DNA of 64,000 bases from WJMT01 sp964599635 (lineage in GTDB: Bacteria > Acidobacteriota > Aminicenantia > Aminicenantales > Aminicenantaceae): assembly GCA_964599635.1 (NCBI GenBank), contig CAZRGM010000015.1, positions 101,539 to 165,538 on the forward strand. Reading direction: 5' to 3'. The notes under the pieces were generated by a model. That model ran no database searches. It was not told where the DNA came from and saw nothing but the letters and a program-made list of their open reading frames with translations. A program made the translations under genes and the position numbers. Each line of letters begins with the position of its first letter. Positions within the stretch are counted from its first letter, which is position 1. Below are positions 16,434 through 25,933 of this stretch, piece by piece.

Positions 16434-18053
16434 ATGGCAAAAAAAATAACATTAGGGCCTGAAGCGAGACAGGCTCTTTTAAAAGGCGTGAACGCTTTGA
16501 GTAATGTTGTCAAGCAGACCTTAGGGCCAAGAGGAAGAAATATTGTGTTGGAAAAGAAATTCGGTGCTCCCACCAGTACAAAAGACGGAGTGACTGTTGC
16601 TAAAGAGATTGAACTTGAAGAGCCCATTGAAAATATGGGCGCTCAGCTGGTTAAAGAAGTAGCTTCAAAAACTTCTGATGTGGCAGGAGATGGAACCACA
16701 ACCGCCACTATATTGGCTCAGATCATTTATTCAGAAGGATTGAAGTATGTTACGGCAGGAGCCAATCCCAGTCTTATAAAAAAGGGAATAGACAAAGCTG
16801 TTGAAGTGGTCGTTCAGGAAATGAAAAAATTGAGTCGAAATGTCAGCGGTGAGATGATCACTCAAGTTGGCTCCATATCAGCGAATAATGATGAGTCCAT
16901 AGGAAAGATCATTGCGGAAGCTATGGATAAAGTGGGAAAGGATGGAGTTATTACTGTCGAAGAGGCAAAAGGGCTAGAGACTACCTTGGAAGTCGTAGAA
17001 GGGATGCAGTTTGATCGAGGGTATCTTTCTCCCTATTTTGTGACTGATGCAGATAGGATGGAATGTGTTCTTGAAAATCCGGTTATTCTTCTCCATGAGA
17101 AAAAGATCAGCAATCTAAGAGAACTGCTTCCCCTTTTAGAAAATGTGGCTAAGATGAACAAACCTCTGCTGATTATAGCTGAGGAAGTCGAAGGAGAAGC
17201 GCTTGCGACTCTGGTTGTTAATAAGCTGAAAGGGACCTTCCAGTGTGCTGCGGTGAAAGCTCCGGGTTTCGGCGACAGGCGAAAAGCCATGCTTGAAGAC
17301 ATCGCGATTCTTTCAGGCGGTAAGGTTATTACAGAAGATATCGGAGTTAAACTTGAGAATGTGACCATGGACTGGTTGGGTGAGGCTAAAAAGGTGGTTG
17401 TTGATAAAGATAACACCACAATTGTGGAAGGAATGGGTAAATCCGAAGATGTTAAAGCACGAGTGAAGCAGATCAGGACTCAGGTCGATGAGACTACTTC
17501 TGATTATGATAAAGAAAAGCTTCAGGAAAGATTGGCTAAGTTAGTAGGAGGAGTTGCTTTAATCAAAGTTGGAGCTGCAACTGAGACAGAACTCAAAGAG
17601 AAAAAAGCTCGGGTTGAAGATGCCATGCATGCAACGAAGGCTGCTGTAGAAGAAGGGATAGTGCCCGGAGGAGGAGTTGCCTTATTGAGAGTCCAAAAGT
17701 CTCTTGATTCGCTTAAGTTTACAGATGATTCAAAGATTGGGGTGAGCATTATAAGACGAGCTATGGAAGAGCCTCTGCGTCAGATAGCCCAAAATGCTGG
17801 GTTTGAAGGTTCGATTGTGGTTGAAAAGGTAAGAGAAAAAGAACAAGATACGGGATTTAATGCCCTGACTGAAAAATATGAAGATCTGGTAAAGAGTGGA
17901 GTTCTAGATCCCACTAAGGTGGTGCGGAGTGCTCTGCAGAATGCAGCGAGTATTGCAGGAGTTCTTCTTACCACTGAAGGACTTGTGTCTGAAATTCCTG
18001 AAGAGAAAGATGGGTCTGGCCAACCTCCCATGCCTCCAGGAGGAATGTATTAA
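16434..18053 (+). CDS. groEL: Chaperonin GroEL
   Basis: 539 residues, full length. TLGPRGRN, KDGVTVAKEIELE, GDGTTTAT and IVPGGGVALLR are all present, and the protein ends in a short GGM tail (PPMPPGGMY). It forms the folding chamber with GroES. GAAAGGAG lies just upstream; 22 bases separate it from groES. A strong terminator follows. Confidence 0.98.
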   Translation: MAKKITLGPEARQALLKGVNALSNVVKQTLGPRGRNIVLEKKFGAPTSTKDGVTVAKEIELEEPIENMGAQLVKEVASKTSDVAGDGTTTATILAQIIYSEGLKYVTAGANPSLIKKGIDKAVEVVVQEMKKLSRNVSGEMITQVGSISANNDESIGKIIAEAMDKVGKDGVITVEEAKGLETTLEVVEGMQFDRGYLSPYFVTDADRMECVLENPVILLHEKKISNLRELLPLLENVAKMNKPLLIIAEEVEGEALATLVVNKLKGTFQCAAVKAPGFGDRRKAMLEDIAILSGGKVITEDIGVKLENVTMDWLGEAKKVVVDKDNTTIVEGMGKSEDVKARVKQIRTQVDETTSDYDKEKLQERLAKLVGGVALIKVGAATETELKEKKARVEDAMHATKAAVEEGIVPGGGVALLRVQKSLDSLKFTDDSKIGVSIIRRAMEEPLRQIAQNAGFEGSIVVEKVREKEQDTGFNALTEKYEDLVKSGVLDPTKVVRSALQNAASIAGVLLTTEGLVSEIPEEKDGSGQPPMPPGGMY

Positions 18054-18076
18054 TCACGTTTAGCTAGAGAAGCACA

Positions 18077-18116
18077 AAAGCCCCTTCCTTTTTTAGAGGC
18101 AAGGGGCTTTTTTTTT
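18077..18116 (+). terminator. Rho-independent terminator after groEL
   Basis: Stem AAAGCCCCTT with AAGGGGCTTT around a 14-base loop, followed by a run of T. The strongest terminator in the window. Confidence 0.93.
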
Positions 18117-18138
18117 GGGGGAAACAGGGAACTATCTA

Positions 18139-18177
18139 TTGGCTCCACAAGCATGAATATGGTATAAGATGCTTGTG
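18139..18177 (+). promoter_or_regulatory. Promoter-like site and 9-bp inverted repeat overlapping the lptFG start
   Basis: TTGGCT, 18 bases, TATAAG ends directly before the ATG at 18169. CACAAGCAT (18146-18154) and ATGCTTGTG (18169-18177) form a perfect 9-bp inverted repeat, so the start codon is inside one arm. It could be an operator over the promoter or, if transcription begins further upstream, a hairpin hiding the start. Confidence 0.5.
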
Positions 18178-20514
18178 TTGAAACTTTTTGACAGATATAT
18201 TTTAAAAGAGATTATTCCTCCCTTTTTTATTGGGATTACAGCCTATACATTTGTCCTGTTGATGAATCAGATTCTACTTCTTTCCGAGATGTTTATAGCA
18301 AGAGGACTGCCTTTGAATACAGTTTTCTCATTACTTTTTTATTTAATTCCTTCTCTTCTTGCTTTTACCATTCCAATGGCAGTTTTGATGGGGGTTCTTG
18401 CGGGTTTAAGTCGCCTTTCTTCAGATGCTGAAATAACAGCTTTTCGAACTTTAGGAGTAAGTCAGGGGCAGATTTTGAGACCCATCTTGATATTTTCTAT
18501 TTGCGGATGGCTATTAACTTTATTTTTTACCCTTTACTTAGCCCCGCAGGCTAACTATAAATGGATCAAAACACTTTCCCGATCTGTCAATATAGAAGCC
18601 CAATTTAATATAAACCCCAGAGAATTTTATGATAGGATTCCGCAAACAGCTCTGTTTGTCCAGGAGATTTCGGAATCAAAGTTATGGGAGAATATATTTG
18701 TCCATTTTTCTCATCCTCAGGAACCCAGGATTATATTCGCAAAGAAGGGAAAGCTGAATTTATTTCCTGATAAAAAGAGGGCTACGCTGGAGCTTCAAGA
18801 AGGGATCATTCATTCCACTCATGTCTCGAATCCAGAAAATTACAGCATCACTTCGTTTAAACGACTGGAGGAGGAGCTTAATGTCAAAAGCCTTTTTGCT
18901 GGCATATCAGCTGAGAAAAAGGCAAGGGAAAAGGATATTCATGAACTTTTCATTGATATAAAGAAGACAAGGGATGATTTAAAAGAATCAGTTCATTCAG
19001 ATAGAGAGTCTATTGAATTTGAACAGAAAAAGAGGAAGCTGACAAAATATTTGGTTGAGGTCCATAAAAAGCTTGCCCTTCCCTTTGCCTGCATTATATT
19101 TGCGTTTCTCGGTATTTCTTTAGGAGTTTCAACAAAAAGAGGAGGGAGGACAAGTGGCTTTACTTTAAGTATTGTCATTATTGTCATCTATTATATTTTG
19201 ATTACGGCAGGGGAAAACATGGCCGTCAATGGCAATATAAGTCCGTGGTTAGGGATGTGGGGATCTAATATTTTGTTGGCTGCCGTAAGTATTTATGCTT
19301 TTTCATATTCCCGCAGAGAAAGCTATTTTTTGAGATCTATTGTGGATGTTATTCCCAAAAAAAGAAGAGCTTTCGCAAAGAAAAGAAAAGAAAAGTCTGG
19401 TTCTGTGCCCTCGAGAAGATATATCCGTTTCCCAAATATTATGGATCGATATATCATTAGAAAATATTTGTCAATTTTTTTTCTTGTATTTCTAAGCCTT
19501 CTCTTTGTTTTCATTATCATTACTTTTTTTGAAAGCATAGATAATGTTTATGAACATGGGAAATCCTTAAAATTATTTTATGAGTATATGTGGTTCAAGA
19601 TACCTGAATTTACTCATTATGTACTGCCGGTTTCAGCTCTTTCTTCCTCTCTTTTATGTCTTGGGATATTGACTAAATTTAATGAAGTCACAGCTATGAA
19701 GGCCTCAGGTATGAGTGTTTATCGAATCATTGTTCCTGTGGTGATGTTATCTCTTATCATAAGTTTTTTTTCATTTTATATTCAGGAAAACATTCTTCCT
19801 CTTTCAAGCAAAAAAGCCGAGGCGAGTTGGAATAAAATCAACGATGTTCCTCCTCAAAGTTATGACCGATTAGACAGACGATGGATTATGGGGAAAAAGA
19901 GGGACAGAATGTACTATTACCAATACTTTAATCAGGACCGATCCGTTTTTAGGGGAATGACCATATTGGATATCGATATTAAGTCATGGGGATTGAAAAA
20001 AAGGATCTATGCTGAGGCAGCTGAATTAAATAGGAACGAACTTATCTTAAAAAATCTATGGCAGAGGAGATTTGAACAAACCCGTCCTCTTGATTTCAGT
20101 AAGCAGGATAAACTTGAACTTATATTAGAGGAGGAAAAAACTTATTTTATTAAAGGGATGAAGAAGGCAAATCAGATGCATTTTGGAGAGCTCAAAGAAT
20201 ATATAAAGAGATTGAAGGAAAATCATTTTGAGACAGCCCGATTTCAGGTCGATCTTCATTATAAAATTTCTTTTCCATTGGCCAGTTTGGTTGTTGTTTT
20301 GCTTGGAATTCCGTTTGCTTTTACCATGGGGAGAAGAGGGACATTAGTGGGAATAGGCCTTAGCTTTGTTATTGCCATTATTTATTGGGGAGCTATAGGG
20401 ATTTTTAAAAGCCTTGGCTATGCAGGATATATGAGTCCTTTTTTGGGAGCCTGGGGACCCACTTTTATTTTTGGCCTTATAGGACTCTATTTTATTTTTA
20501 ATTTGAGAAGTTAA
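18169..20514 (+). CDS. Fused LptF-LptG lipopolysaccharide-export permease
   Basis: 781 residues, two complete YjgP/YjgQ permease units in one chain. Unit 1 (about 1-385) opens LFDRYILKEIIPPFFIGITA and has IPMAVLMGVLAGLSRLSSD; unit 2 (about 420-781) opens MDRYIIRKYLSIFFLVFLS and has EVTAMKASGMSVYRI. Each has two helices, a periplasmic jellyroll-type domain and further helices. A basic linker (PKKRRAFAKKRKEK) at about 397-412 joins them. In most bacteria LptF and LptG are separate and pair with LptB2. No SD is visible; GTG at 18175 or TTG at 18178 are other starts. Convergent with the nuclease gene. Confidence 0.9.
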   Translation: MLVLKLFDRYILKEIIPPFFIGITAYTFVLLMNQILLLSEMFIARGLPLNTVFSLLFYLIPSLLAFTIPMAVLMGVLAGLSRLSSDAEITAFRTLGVSQGQILRPILIFSICGWLLTLFFTLYLAPQANYKWIKTLSRSVNIEAQFNINPREFYDRIPQTALFVQEISESKLWENIFVHFSHPQEPRIIFAKKGKLNLFPDKKRATLELQEGIIHSTHVSNPENYSITSFKRLEEELNVKSLFAGISAEKKAREKDIHELFIDIKKTRDDLKESVHSDRESIEFEQKKRKLTKYLVEVHKKLALPFACIIFAFLGISLGVSTKRGGRTSGFTLSIVIIVIYYILITAGENMAVNGNISPWLGMWGSNILLAAVSIYAFSYSRRESYFLRSIVDVIPKKRRAFAKKRKEKSGSVPSRRYIRFPNIMDRYIIRKYLSIFFLVFLSLLFVFIIITFFESIDNVYEHGKSLKLFYEYMWFKIPEFTHYVLPVSALSSSLLCLGILTKFNEVTAMKASGMSVYRIIVPVVMLSLIISFFSFYIQENILPLSSKKAEASWNKINDVPPQSYDRLDRRWIMGKKRDRMYYYQYFNQDRSVFRGMTILDIDIKSWGLKKRIYAEAAELNRNELILKNLWQRRFEQTRPLDFSKQDKLELILEEEKTYFIKGMKKANQMHFGELKEYIKRLKENHFETARFQVDLHYKISFPLASLVVVLLGIPFAFTMGRRGTLVGIGLSFVIAIIYWGAIGIFKSLGYAGYMSPFLGAWGPTFIFGLIGLYFIFNLRS

Positions 20515-20546
20515 TCAGGGTTTAAATTCTTTGAAGTCCTCTCTAT

Positions 20547-21032
20547 TCACATTTTATATTTTCCAAAGTCTTCGGGTTTCAAATTTTCAAGCCATTTTTT
20601 GAGTTTTTCAGAATGCTCCAACTTTTCATCAAATTTTAAGCTTTGTGCTTTTTCTATAACTTGTTCTTTCACAAAAATAGGAGTATTTGTCCGGAGAGAA
20701 AGTGCGATAGCATCTGAGGGCCGGGAATCTATTTTTATGGACTTATTATCATGATTGCAGTAAATGGTGGCGTAAAAAGTATTGTCTCTAATATCATTGA
20801 TGACGATTTTTTCCAGTTTTGTATTGAGGTTGTGTAAGATGTTTTTTATAAGGTCGTGGGTCATAGGCCTAGGTGTTTCTATGTTCTCAATCTTTAAAGA
20901 GATGGCATTGGCCTCAAAAACTCCTATCCATATGGGAAGCATCCTTTCCATTTTAGGGTCCTCAAGGACTACGATAGGCATTTTAGATATAGGGTCTATG
21001 ACTAGGCCTTTTATCCTCATTTTTATTTCCAT
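20547..21032 (-). CDS. Bifunctional nuclease family protein (DUF151)
   Basis: 161 residues. LPIWIGVFEANAISLKIE, RPMTHDLIKNIL, DNTFYATI and IDSRPSDAIALSLRTNTPIFV are the core of the DUF151/BFN domain (about 10-135), named after plant proteins with RNase and DNase activity; the bacterial role is unclear. The start was placed at the ATG six bases after GGAGGG; an in-frame start at 21050 would overlap the ribosome-binding site. Confidence 0.88.
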   Translation of the reverse strand: MEIKMRIKGLVIDPISKMPIVVLEDPKMERMLPIWIGVFEANAISLKIENIETPRPMTHDLIKNILHNLNTKLEKIVINDIRDNTFYATIYCNHDNKSIKIDSRPSDAIALSLRTNTPIFVKEQVIEKAQSLKFDEKLEHSEKLKKWLENLKPEDFGKYKM

Positions 21033-21115
21033 AATTCCCTCCAGAACCAATTCTAAATATAAGGCTGGAAGTAAATAATGTCAAGGGAAGACCGTGATAG
21101 AGTGCTGAAGGGTTT

Positions 21116-22186
21116 CTATTTAATCATTATCGGGACATCTTTGGTCGTTGTCTTTCCAGAAGTATTGTCTTTGATCTCTATCCTAAGAAGATAGGGACCC
21201 ACATCCAAGTCCCTTTTTTCTGTTCTCTCTTCTATGATTTCATCTCCCTTTTTTTTCTGAATGAGAACGGTTCTTTCAAATTTTAAGGGTTGAATGACAA
21301 TAGGAGAATTGTAGGTTCCTTCGGCAAAACGGATGAGAGGTTCCTTCTGACCTTCTTTTAAGACCTGGTAGTTAACCGTGTAATCATATTTCTGAGTTTG
21401 GGGATCAGGTGATCCGCCCATTATGTAGAAGAAAATTTCAGTGACATCTCCACTGCTGAAAGTGTTGTTGGGGACAGGCATGATTTTGAGTATTGAGTAA
21501 GTAAAAAAGCCTCTATGAATGTAGGTCTTTTTTTCAGGGGCCTCCATTTTTTGAGTCTCTTTAATGAAGAAAGGAGGGGCCACTCCGAGTTTATCTCCAA
21601 AGGCAGCTGGATCTTCGATTTCAAATTCGTAATATTGAGTCCCTATCTTTTGGTAATTATTTTGAGTGAGAGCCATAGAAAGGATATATTTTCCAGGGGG
21701 AAGAATGTATCCAGTTGAATACATTTCTTCCTTTTCGGGGTCATATAGATCTTGGTTGATCTGAAAACCCGCAGGAATAAATAGTTCCTTTTCATAATCT
21801 CCTTCCAATTGCTTAAAAATCATGAACACATCAAATCTGTTTTGAAGTCGTTCAGGACTTTTTTCAACAAAAGCCTGCTGTTCTTGTTGTTCTTTTTTTT
21901 GGTCCGGTGTGACGGGGGCATAGCCGAGATCAGCGTTTTTGACTTTGAATAGCAGAATAAAATAAAGATTTTCGCTTGCTGGGAGATAATAATAATCTGT
22001 GATGGAGAATGGAATATCCGTTCTCACTTCTCTGGATTCCATGCCTTGCATTAAAACTGATTTCACTTCATCCGGTATTATTTCTGACTGTTCCTTTCCT
22101 TGTTGAGCCCTTATTTCAGGAATAAGTGCGGCTCCTAATATAAAGAGCATTATGAGAATCGGTACTTTAGAATTTCTTACTTTCAT
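21116..22186 (-). CDS. Secreted protein of unknown function
   Basis: 356 residues with a signal peptide (VPILIMLFILGAALIPEIRA, cut before QQG). The rest looks all-beta, with segments such as FDVFMIFKQLEGDYEKELFIP and PPGKYILSMALTQNNYQKIG, resembling the immunoglobulin-like modules of large secreted GWxTD-type proteins, though I see no GWxTD motif. AAGGAGG lies six bases before the ATG. Neighbouring genes mltG, ruvX and ddl are upstream on the same strand. Function is not assignable. Confidence 0.75.
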   Translation of the reverse strand: MKVRNSKVPILIMLFILGAALIPEIRAQQGKEQSEIIPDEVKSVLMQGMESREVRTDIPFSITDYYYLPASENLYFILLFKVKNADLGYAPVTPDQKKEQQEQQAFVEKSPERLQNRFDVFMIFKQLEGDYEKELFIPAGFQINQDLYDPEKEEMYSTGYILPPGKYILSMALTQNNYQKIGTQYYEFEIEDPAAFGDKLGVAPPFFIKETQKMEAPEKKTYIHRGFFTYSILKIMPVPNNTFSSGDVTEIFFYIMGGSPDPQTQKYDYTVNYQVLKEGQKEPLIRFAEGTYNSPIVIQPLKFERTVLIQKKKGDEIIEERTEKRDLDVGPYLLRIEIKDNTSGKTTTKDVPIMIK

Positions 22187-22310
22187 CTTTCCTCCTTAAG
22201 AGTTTGGATTTTTTTAAAAAATTAATTTAATAATTATATCATTTATTGATCTAAAAACAATAATATACATGAATCAGTTTTGATTTTCCACAAGTACTCT
22301 CTTTATGAAA

Positions 22311-23345
22311 TTAAATTTTCTGTCCCTGCCTATTTATTTGGTACTTAATGACCGCTTTCTGATGGTCTTTTAAAGTGGAGCTGAATTTATGGGTTCCATC
22401 GTTTTTAGAAACAAAATAAAGATAATCGGTTTCTGAAGGGAAAAGAGCTGCCTCAATTGATTCTTTGCCAGGATTAGATATAGGACTGGGAGGGAGTCCA
22501 TTATATAAATATGTATTATAAGGCGAGTTCAGTTTTAGATCTTTATTTCTCAATTTTCCTTGGAATTCCTTTTTTTTCTTTAAGGCATAAATGATGGTGG
22601 GGTCGCAGTCCAACTTCATTCCCAACCTTAAGCGGTTATGGAATACGGAAGAGACAACTGGCTTTTCTTTAGAGACGGATGTTTCTTCTTCAATCAGTGA
22701 GGCTAAGGTAATCACTTCTCTTATCGTCATCCCAATTTCTTTGGCTCTTTCTTTCCATTTATCGTTAAAAGTTTTTTTAAATTGGTTGACCATCGTTTTT
22801 ATTAATTCTTTTTCAGTTGTGTTTTTGGGGACATGATATGTTTCCGGAAATAAGTACCCTTCTAAGTCCTGGGCTTCAGGATCCATAAATGATATAAGTT
22901 GAGTGTCGTTTACATAACAAAGTATTTCTTTTTTGTTCATGAAGTATTTTTGTGATAGGAGGTCAGTTATTTCTGCTAGAGTGAATCCTTCCGGAATGGT
23001 CACTGGATGGAGTAGGATATCTCCTTTGATTATTTTTATAAGTACATTTCTAATAGAGAGAGGAGGACTAAATTCATATTCTCCTGCAATAAGTTTTTCA
23101 TGGGAGTAGAACAATTTGTAAGCGGTCAGGAAGATCCATTTATTTTTAATGATTTTTTCTTTCTTTAGTTTTTGGGCAATCCTTGACGCAGGGCTTCCTT
23201 TTTCGACTTCAAATAGGGTCCTAGGAGAGAGGAGCCTTTTGGGATGATTATATTCCCACAGAAAAAAACTGAAGCAAAAAACAGAAAAAATGATTATAAA
23301 GGTGAGAGCTGACTTTATTATCTTATATATAGGGAGTGATTTCAT
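22311..23345 (-). CDS. mltG: Endolytic murein transglycosylase MltG
   Basis: 344 residues: one N-terminal membrane helix (ALTFIIIFSVFCFSFFLW), a LysM-like region about 45-115 (GSPASRIAQKLKKEKIIKN), and the YceG domain with LEGYLFPETYHVP, TLASLIEEETSV (catalytic Glu), FHNRLRLGMKLDCDPTIIYAL and SPYNTYLYNGLPPSPISNPG. It cleaves nascent glycan strands at the inner membrane. It overlaps ruvX by four bases. Confidence 0.95.
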   Translation of the reverse strand: MKSLPIYKIIKSALTFIIIFSVFCFSFFLWEYNHPKRLLSPRTLFEVEKGSPASRIAQKLKKEKIIKNKWIFLTAYKLFYSHEKLIAGEYEFSPPLSIRNVLIKIIKGDILLHPVTIPEGFTLAEITDLLSQKYFMNKKEILCYVNDTQLISFMDPEAQDLEGYLFPETYHVPKNTTEKELIKTMVNQFKKTFNDKWKERAKEIGMTIREVITLASLIEEETSVSKEKPVVSSVFHNRLRLGMKLDCDPTIIYALKKKKEFQGKLRNKDLKLNSPYNTYLYNGLPPSPISNPGKESIEAALFPSETDYLYFVSKNDGTHKFSSTLKDHQKAVIKYQINRQGQKI

Positions 23346-23749
23346 AAGCTGTCCATGTAGCTTGAAAGGATTAAAACTGCTGAGATCTGGTCCACAAGTT
23401 TCTTTTTTTTCTTGTTGCTTATTCCTTTATCTCTCATGATCCGGGAAGCCTGCTTGGTCGTTAATCTTTCATCCCAGTAAACAATGGGGATATCAAAATG
23501 ATTTTTCAGTCGGGAGGCAAATTTCTTTGTTTTTTTAACCCTGCTTCCTTCTGAGCCGTCCATTCTCAAAGGAAGTCCAATCACTATCTTGGTTATTTTA
23601 TATTTTGAGATGAGATTTCTAAAAAATTCCATATCCTTGCTTTTATTTTGAGTATGATAGCTTTCAAGAGCTTGAGCTGTCAAAAGCATCGGGTCGCTGA
23701 CGGCAAGACCGATATGTTTATCTCCGTAATCAATTCCCAATAATCTCAT
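23342..23749 (-). CDS. ruvX: RuvX/YqgF RNase H-like nuclease
   Basis: 135 residues. LGIDYGDKHIGLAVSDP, IVIGLPLRMDGSEG and YWDERLTTKQASR carry the acidic RNase H-fold residues. Family members are proposed Holliday-junction resolvases and mature 16S rRNA 5' ends. The start is the ATG overlapping the ddl stop by four bases; the frame is open for 32 more codons, but those lie inside ddl. Confidence 0.93.
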   Translation of the reverse strand: MRLLGIDYGDKHIGLAVSDPMLLTAQALESYHTQNKSKDMEFFRNLISKYKITKIVIGLPLRMDGSEGSRVKKTKKFASRLKNHFDIPIVYWDERLTTKQASRIMRDKGISNKKKKKLVDQISAVLILSSYMDSL

Positions 23750-24804
23750 GGATCTTTTCTTCTTTTTTTGTAAGCGTGTCTGCTTAGAGCAAGAGATATG
23801 AGTTCTTCTAGAAGGGAGGAAAATTTCATGCCGCTTATTTCCCATAATTTTGGATACATGCTGATTTCAGTAAATCCTGGGATCGTGTTGATCTCACTGA
23901 GAATTATTTTATGGCTTTTTTCTTGGTAGAAGAAATCAACTCTTGCCATTCCAGAGCAATCAATTGATTTAAACGCAGCGATAGAGATTTTTTGGATCTC
24001 ACTCACGACAGATTCGGGTATTTGAGCAGGTATTTTAAATCCTGTTTTTCCCTCTATATATTTATCCTGATAATCATAGAAATCCCTGGAAGGGATGATT
24101 TCTCCTGGAAGAGAAACTTTTGGTTTTTCGTTTCCTAGGACACTGCATTCGATTTCTCTTCCATTGATGGCTTCTTCAACGAGTATCTTAGGATCAAAAC
24201 TAAAGGCCAGCTCAAGTGCTTTGGATAGTTGACTGAAAGTATGAACTTTAGTTATTCCTATGCTCGAGCCTAGATTGGAGGGTTTTATAAAGAAAGGTAG
24301 GCTGTATTCATTTTTGATTTGTTTCATCACTTTTTTTCTATCATCAATCCAATTTTTTTCATCAAGGACAGTGTGTCTAACTACAGGGAGACCTTTGGAC
24401 TTAAATATTGATTTAGATATCGCTTTATCCATCCCAATAGCCGAAGACATCACCGTGGCACCGACGTAAGGGACATCTGCAAGTTCGAAAAGTCCCTGAA
24501 TGGTCCCATCTTCTCCGTAAGGGCCATGAAGCACAGGAAAATAAACATCGGACGGAGGCAGTTTGATATTGTTTTTTACACTCCATGGAAGAAAGGAATA
24601 AAAAGGTCCCTGTTTTAAGTTTTTTAGGGAAGCTTTTGGAGAATCAACAGGTTTCCACATCCCGTTTTTATTGATATAGATGCAATGAGTTTTAAATTTT
24701 TTTTTGTTCAAATGGTTGTAGACAGCCGTAGCTGAGCTGATAGAAATTTTATGTTCTGCGGAGCGGCCTCCAAAAAGGAGTGCAATCCATTGATTCATTT
24801 CCAT
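23746..24804 (-). CDS. ddl: D-alanine--D-alanine ligase
   Basis: 352 residues, ATP-grasp. LLFGGRSAEHKISISSA, HGPYGEDGTIQGLFELADVPYVG (Ddl core, partly cited), KPSNLGSSIGI, and LSEINTIPGFTEISMYPKLW. The Tyr in ISMYPK fits a D-Ala-D-Ala enzyme, so vancomycin-type D-Ala-D-Lac specificity is unlikely. First of the ddl, ruvX, mltG run. Confidence 0.95.
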   Translation of the reverse strand: MEMNQWIALLFGGRSAEHKISISSATAVYNHLNKKKFKTHCIYINKNGMWKPVDSPKASLKNLKQGPFYSFLPWSVKNNIKLPPSDVYFPVLHGPYGEDGTIQGLFELADVPYVGATVMSSAIGMDKAISKSIFKSKGLPVVRHTVLDEKNWIDDRKKVMKQIKNEYSLPFFIKPSNLGSSIGITKVHTFSQLSKALELAFSFDPKILVEEAINGREIECSVLGNEKPKVSLPGEIIPSRDFYDYQDKYIEGKTGFKIPAQIPESVVSEIQKISIAAFKSIDCSGMARVDFFYQEKSHKIILSEINTIPGFTEISMYPKLWEISGMKFSSLLEELISLALSRHAYKKRRKDP

Positions 24805-24972
24805 TTCTCATTTCCATTTTATAAGAATCAGCAAATTATGTCTAATATCAAAATGGCTTTCCACTTGGACTCTTCATAAGAAAATGGTCCCTTGTATCAT
24901 AAAAAGAAAATTAAGAATCATTTAGGTTCGGCCATGTGTGATAAGGGTTAAGCTTTTAATTTGTTTTATCAT

Positions 24973-25001
24973 TTGACACTAGGATTGCGACTCAATATAA
25001 T
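24973..25001 (+). promoter_or_regulatory. Consensus sigma-70 promoter
   Basis: TTGACA, 17 bases, TATAAT, a perfect match in both hexamers. Predicted start about 25008, leader about 39 bases to the GTG at 25047. The rest of the 24805-25046 gap is AT-rich with nothing else recognised. Confidence 0.88.
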
Positions 25002-25046
25002 AAAAAAAAATGAATTATTGAAATCATTGTGGCAAGAGGTGAAAAA

Positions 25047-25841
25047 GTGAGTAAAAATAAGAAAAGAGGTGGAGGGTCAGCATTATATATGGTGATCATT
25101 TTAATTTCATTGAGTATGACACTTTATGGATTTCAGCAGGAAGATATAAAAAAAGCAAAAATTTATGAAGAAGAATATCAATTGGTCACAGAATCTGATT
25201 TATACTGTTCCTTTTTTGTTTTAGACGAAGGCAGACCTGAACTTAAAATCATTGGTGCAGAGAGAGCTTATGAGAGGGATATGTTCAGTGATGAAGATGT
25301 GGTTTATTTGAATCAAGGAAGAGTGCAGGGTTTGAATGAGGGTCATGTCTTCATGGTGATTGAAGTTAAAAAAGAGATTCCTGGGGTTGGACCTATTGCG
25401 TTCATGAGAGGTCGAGTTCGGATACAGGAGTTAGATGATTCTAAATCCACTGCCAGGATCGAGAAATCCTGTAGTGGAATTAAAGAAGGAGATTATCTGG
25501 TTCCCTTCCAACCAAAAGAGGGAATAATAGGGAAAGATCTGGGTTATGATATTCCCCCCTTTGAGTCAGAGGGAGTGAAAGGGGAGGTTGTCTTTCTACA
25601 GACTGAGTTCAATCAGGTCGGATCTGGACACTGGGCTCTGATTAATATTGGTCAGGAGGATGGATTAACTTTAGGTCAGCAGCTTATTATCTACAGGGTT
25701 ATAGAGGAAAATGCCCCCATACAAGTTTTTGGGAATTGTGTGGTCCTTGATGTTCAGCAGGAAACATCAACCATAAAAGTCCTGTCGTGCAGGGACGCCG
25801 TAAGAATCGGAGACCGTGTGATGGTGCGGCCAGAGAAGTAA
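25047..25841 (+). CDS. Exported protein of unknown function with beta-barrel repeat
   Basis: 264 residues. An N-terminal basic stretch and hydrophobic segment (SALYMVIILISLSMTLYGF) look like a signal peptide or anchor. Two similar segments follow, each ending with a GLxEG/GLTxG turn: VVYLNQGRVQGLNEGHVFMVIE and WALINIGQEDGLTLGQQLIIYRV (cited in part), like the C-terminal domain of FlgT-type proteins. Function unknown. GTG at 25047 is preferred because AGAGGTG lies just upstream; GTG at 25029 is possible. Transcribed alone from a perfect promoter. Confidence 0.75.
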   Translation: MSKNKKRGGGSALYMVIILISLSMTLYGFQQEDIKKAKIYEEEYQLVTESDLYCSFFVLDEGRPELKIIGAERAYERDMFSDEDVVYLNQGRVQGLNEGHVFMVIEVKKEIPGVGPIAFMRGRVRIQELDDSKSTARIEKSCSGIKEGDYLVPFQPKEGIIGKDLGYDIPPFESEGVKGEVVFLQTEFNQVGSGHWALINIGQEDGLTLGQQLIIYRVIEENAPIQVFGNCVVLDVQQETSTIKVLSCRDAVRIGDRVMVRPEK

Positions 25842-25933
25842 AACCCTCTAGAAAACATATAATTAACCATTTCCCATTTTCAATTGACTGATTTTTAAAA
25901 AGTTTTACATATCCCCGAAACGAAATTCATCCT

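Noticed and set aside
17033..17419. Open frame of 128 codons antisense to groEL
   Set aside because: It mirrors groEL coding sequence; Ser/Thr-rich composition is typical of a reverse-strand shadow, with no ribosome site.
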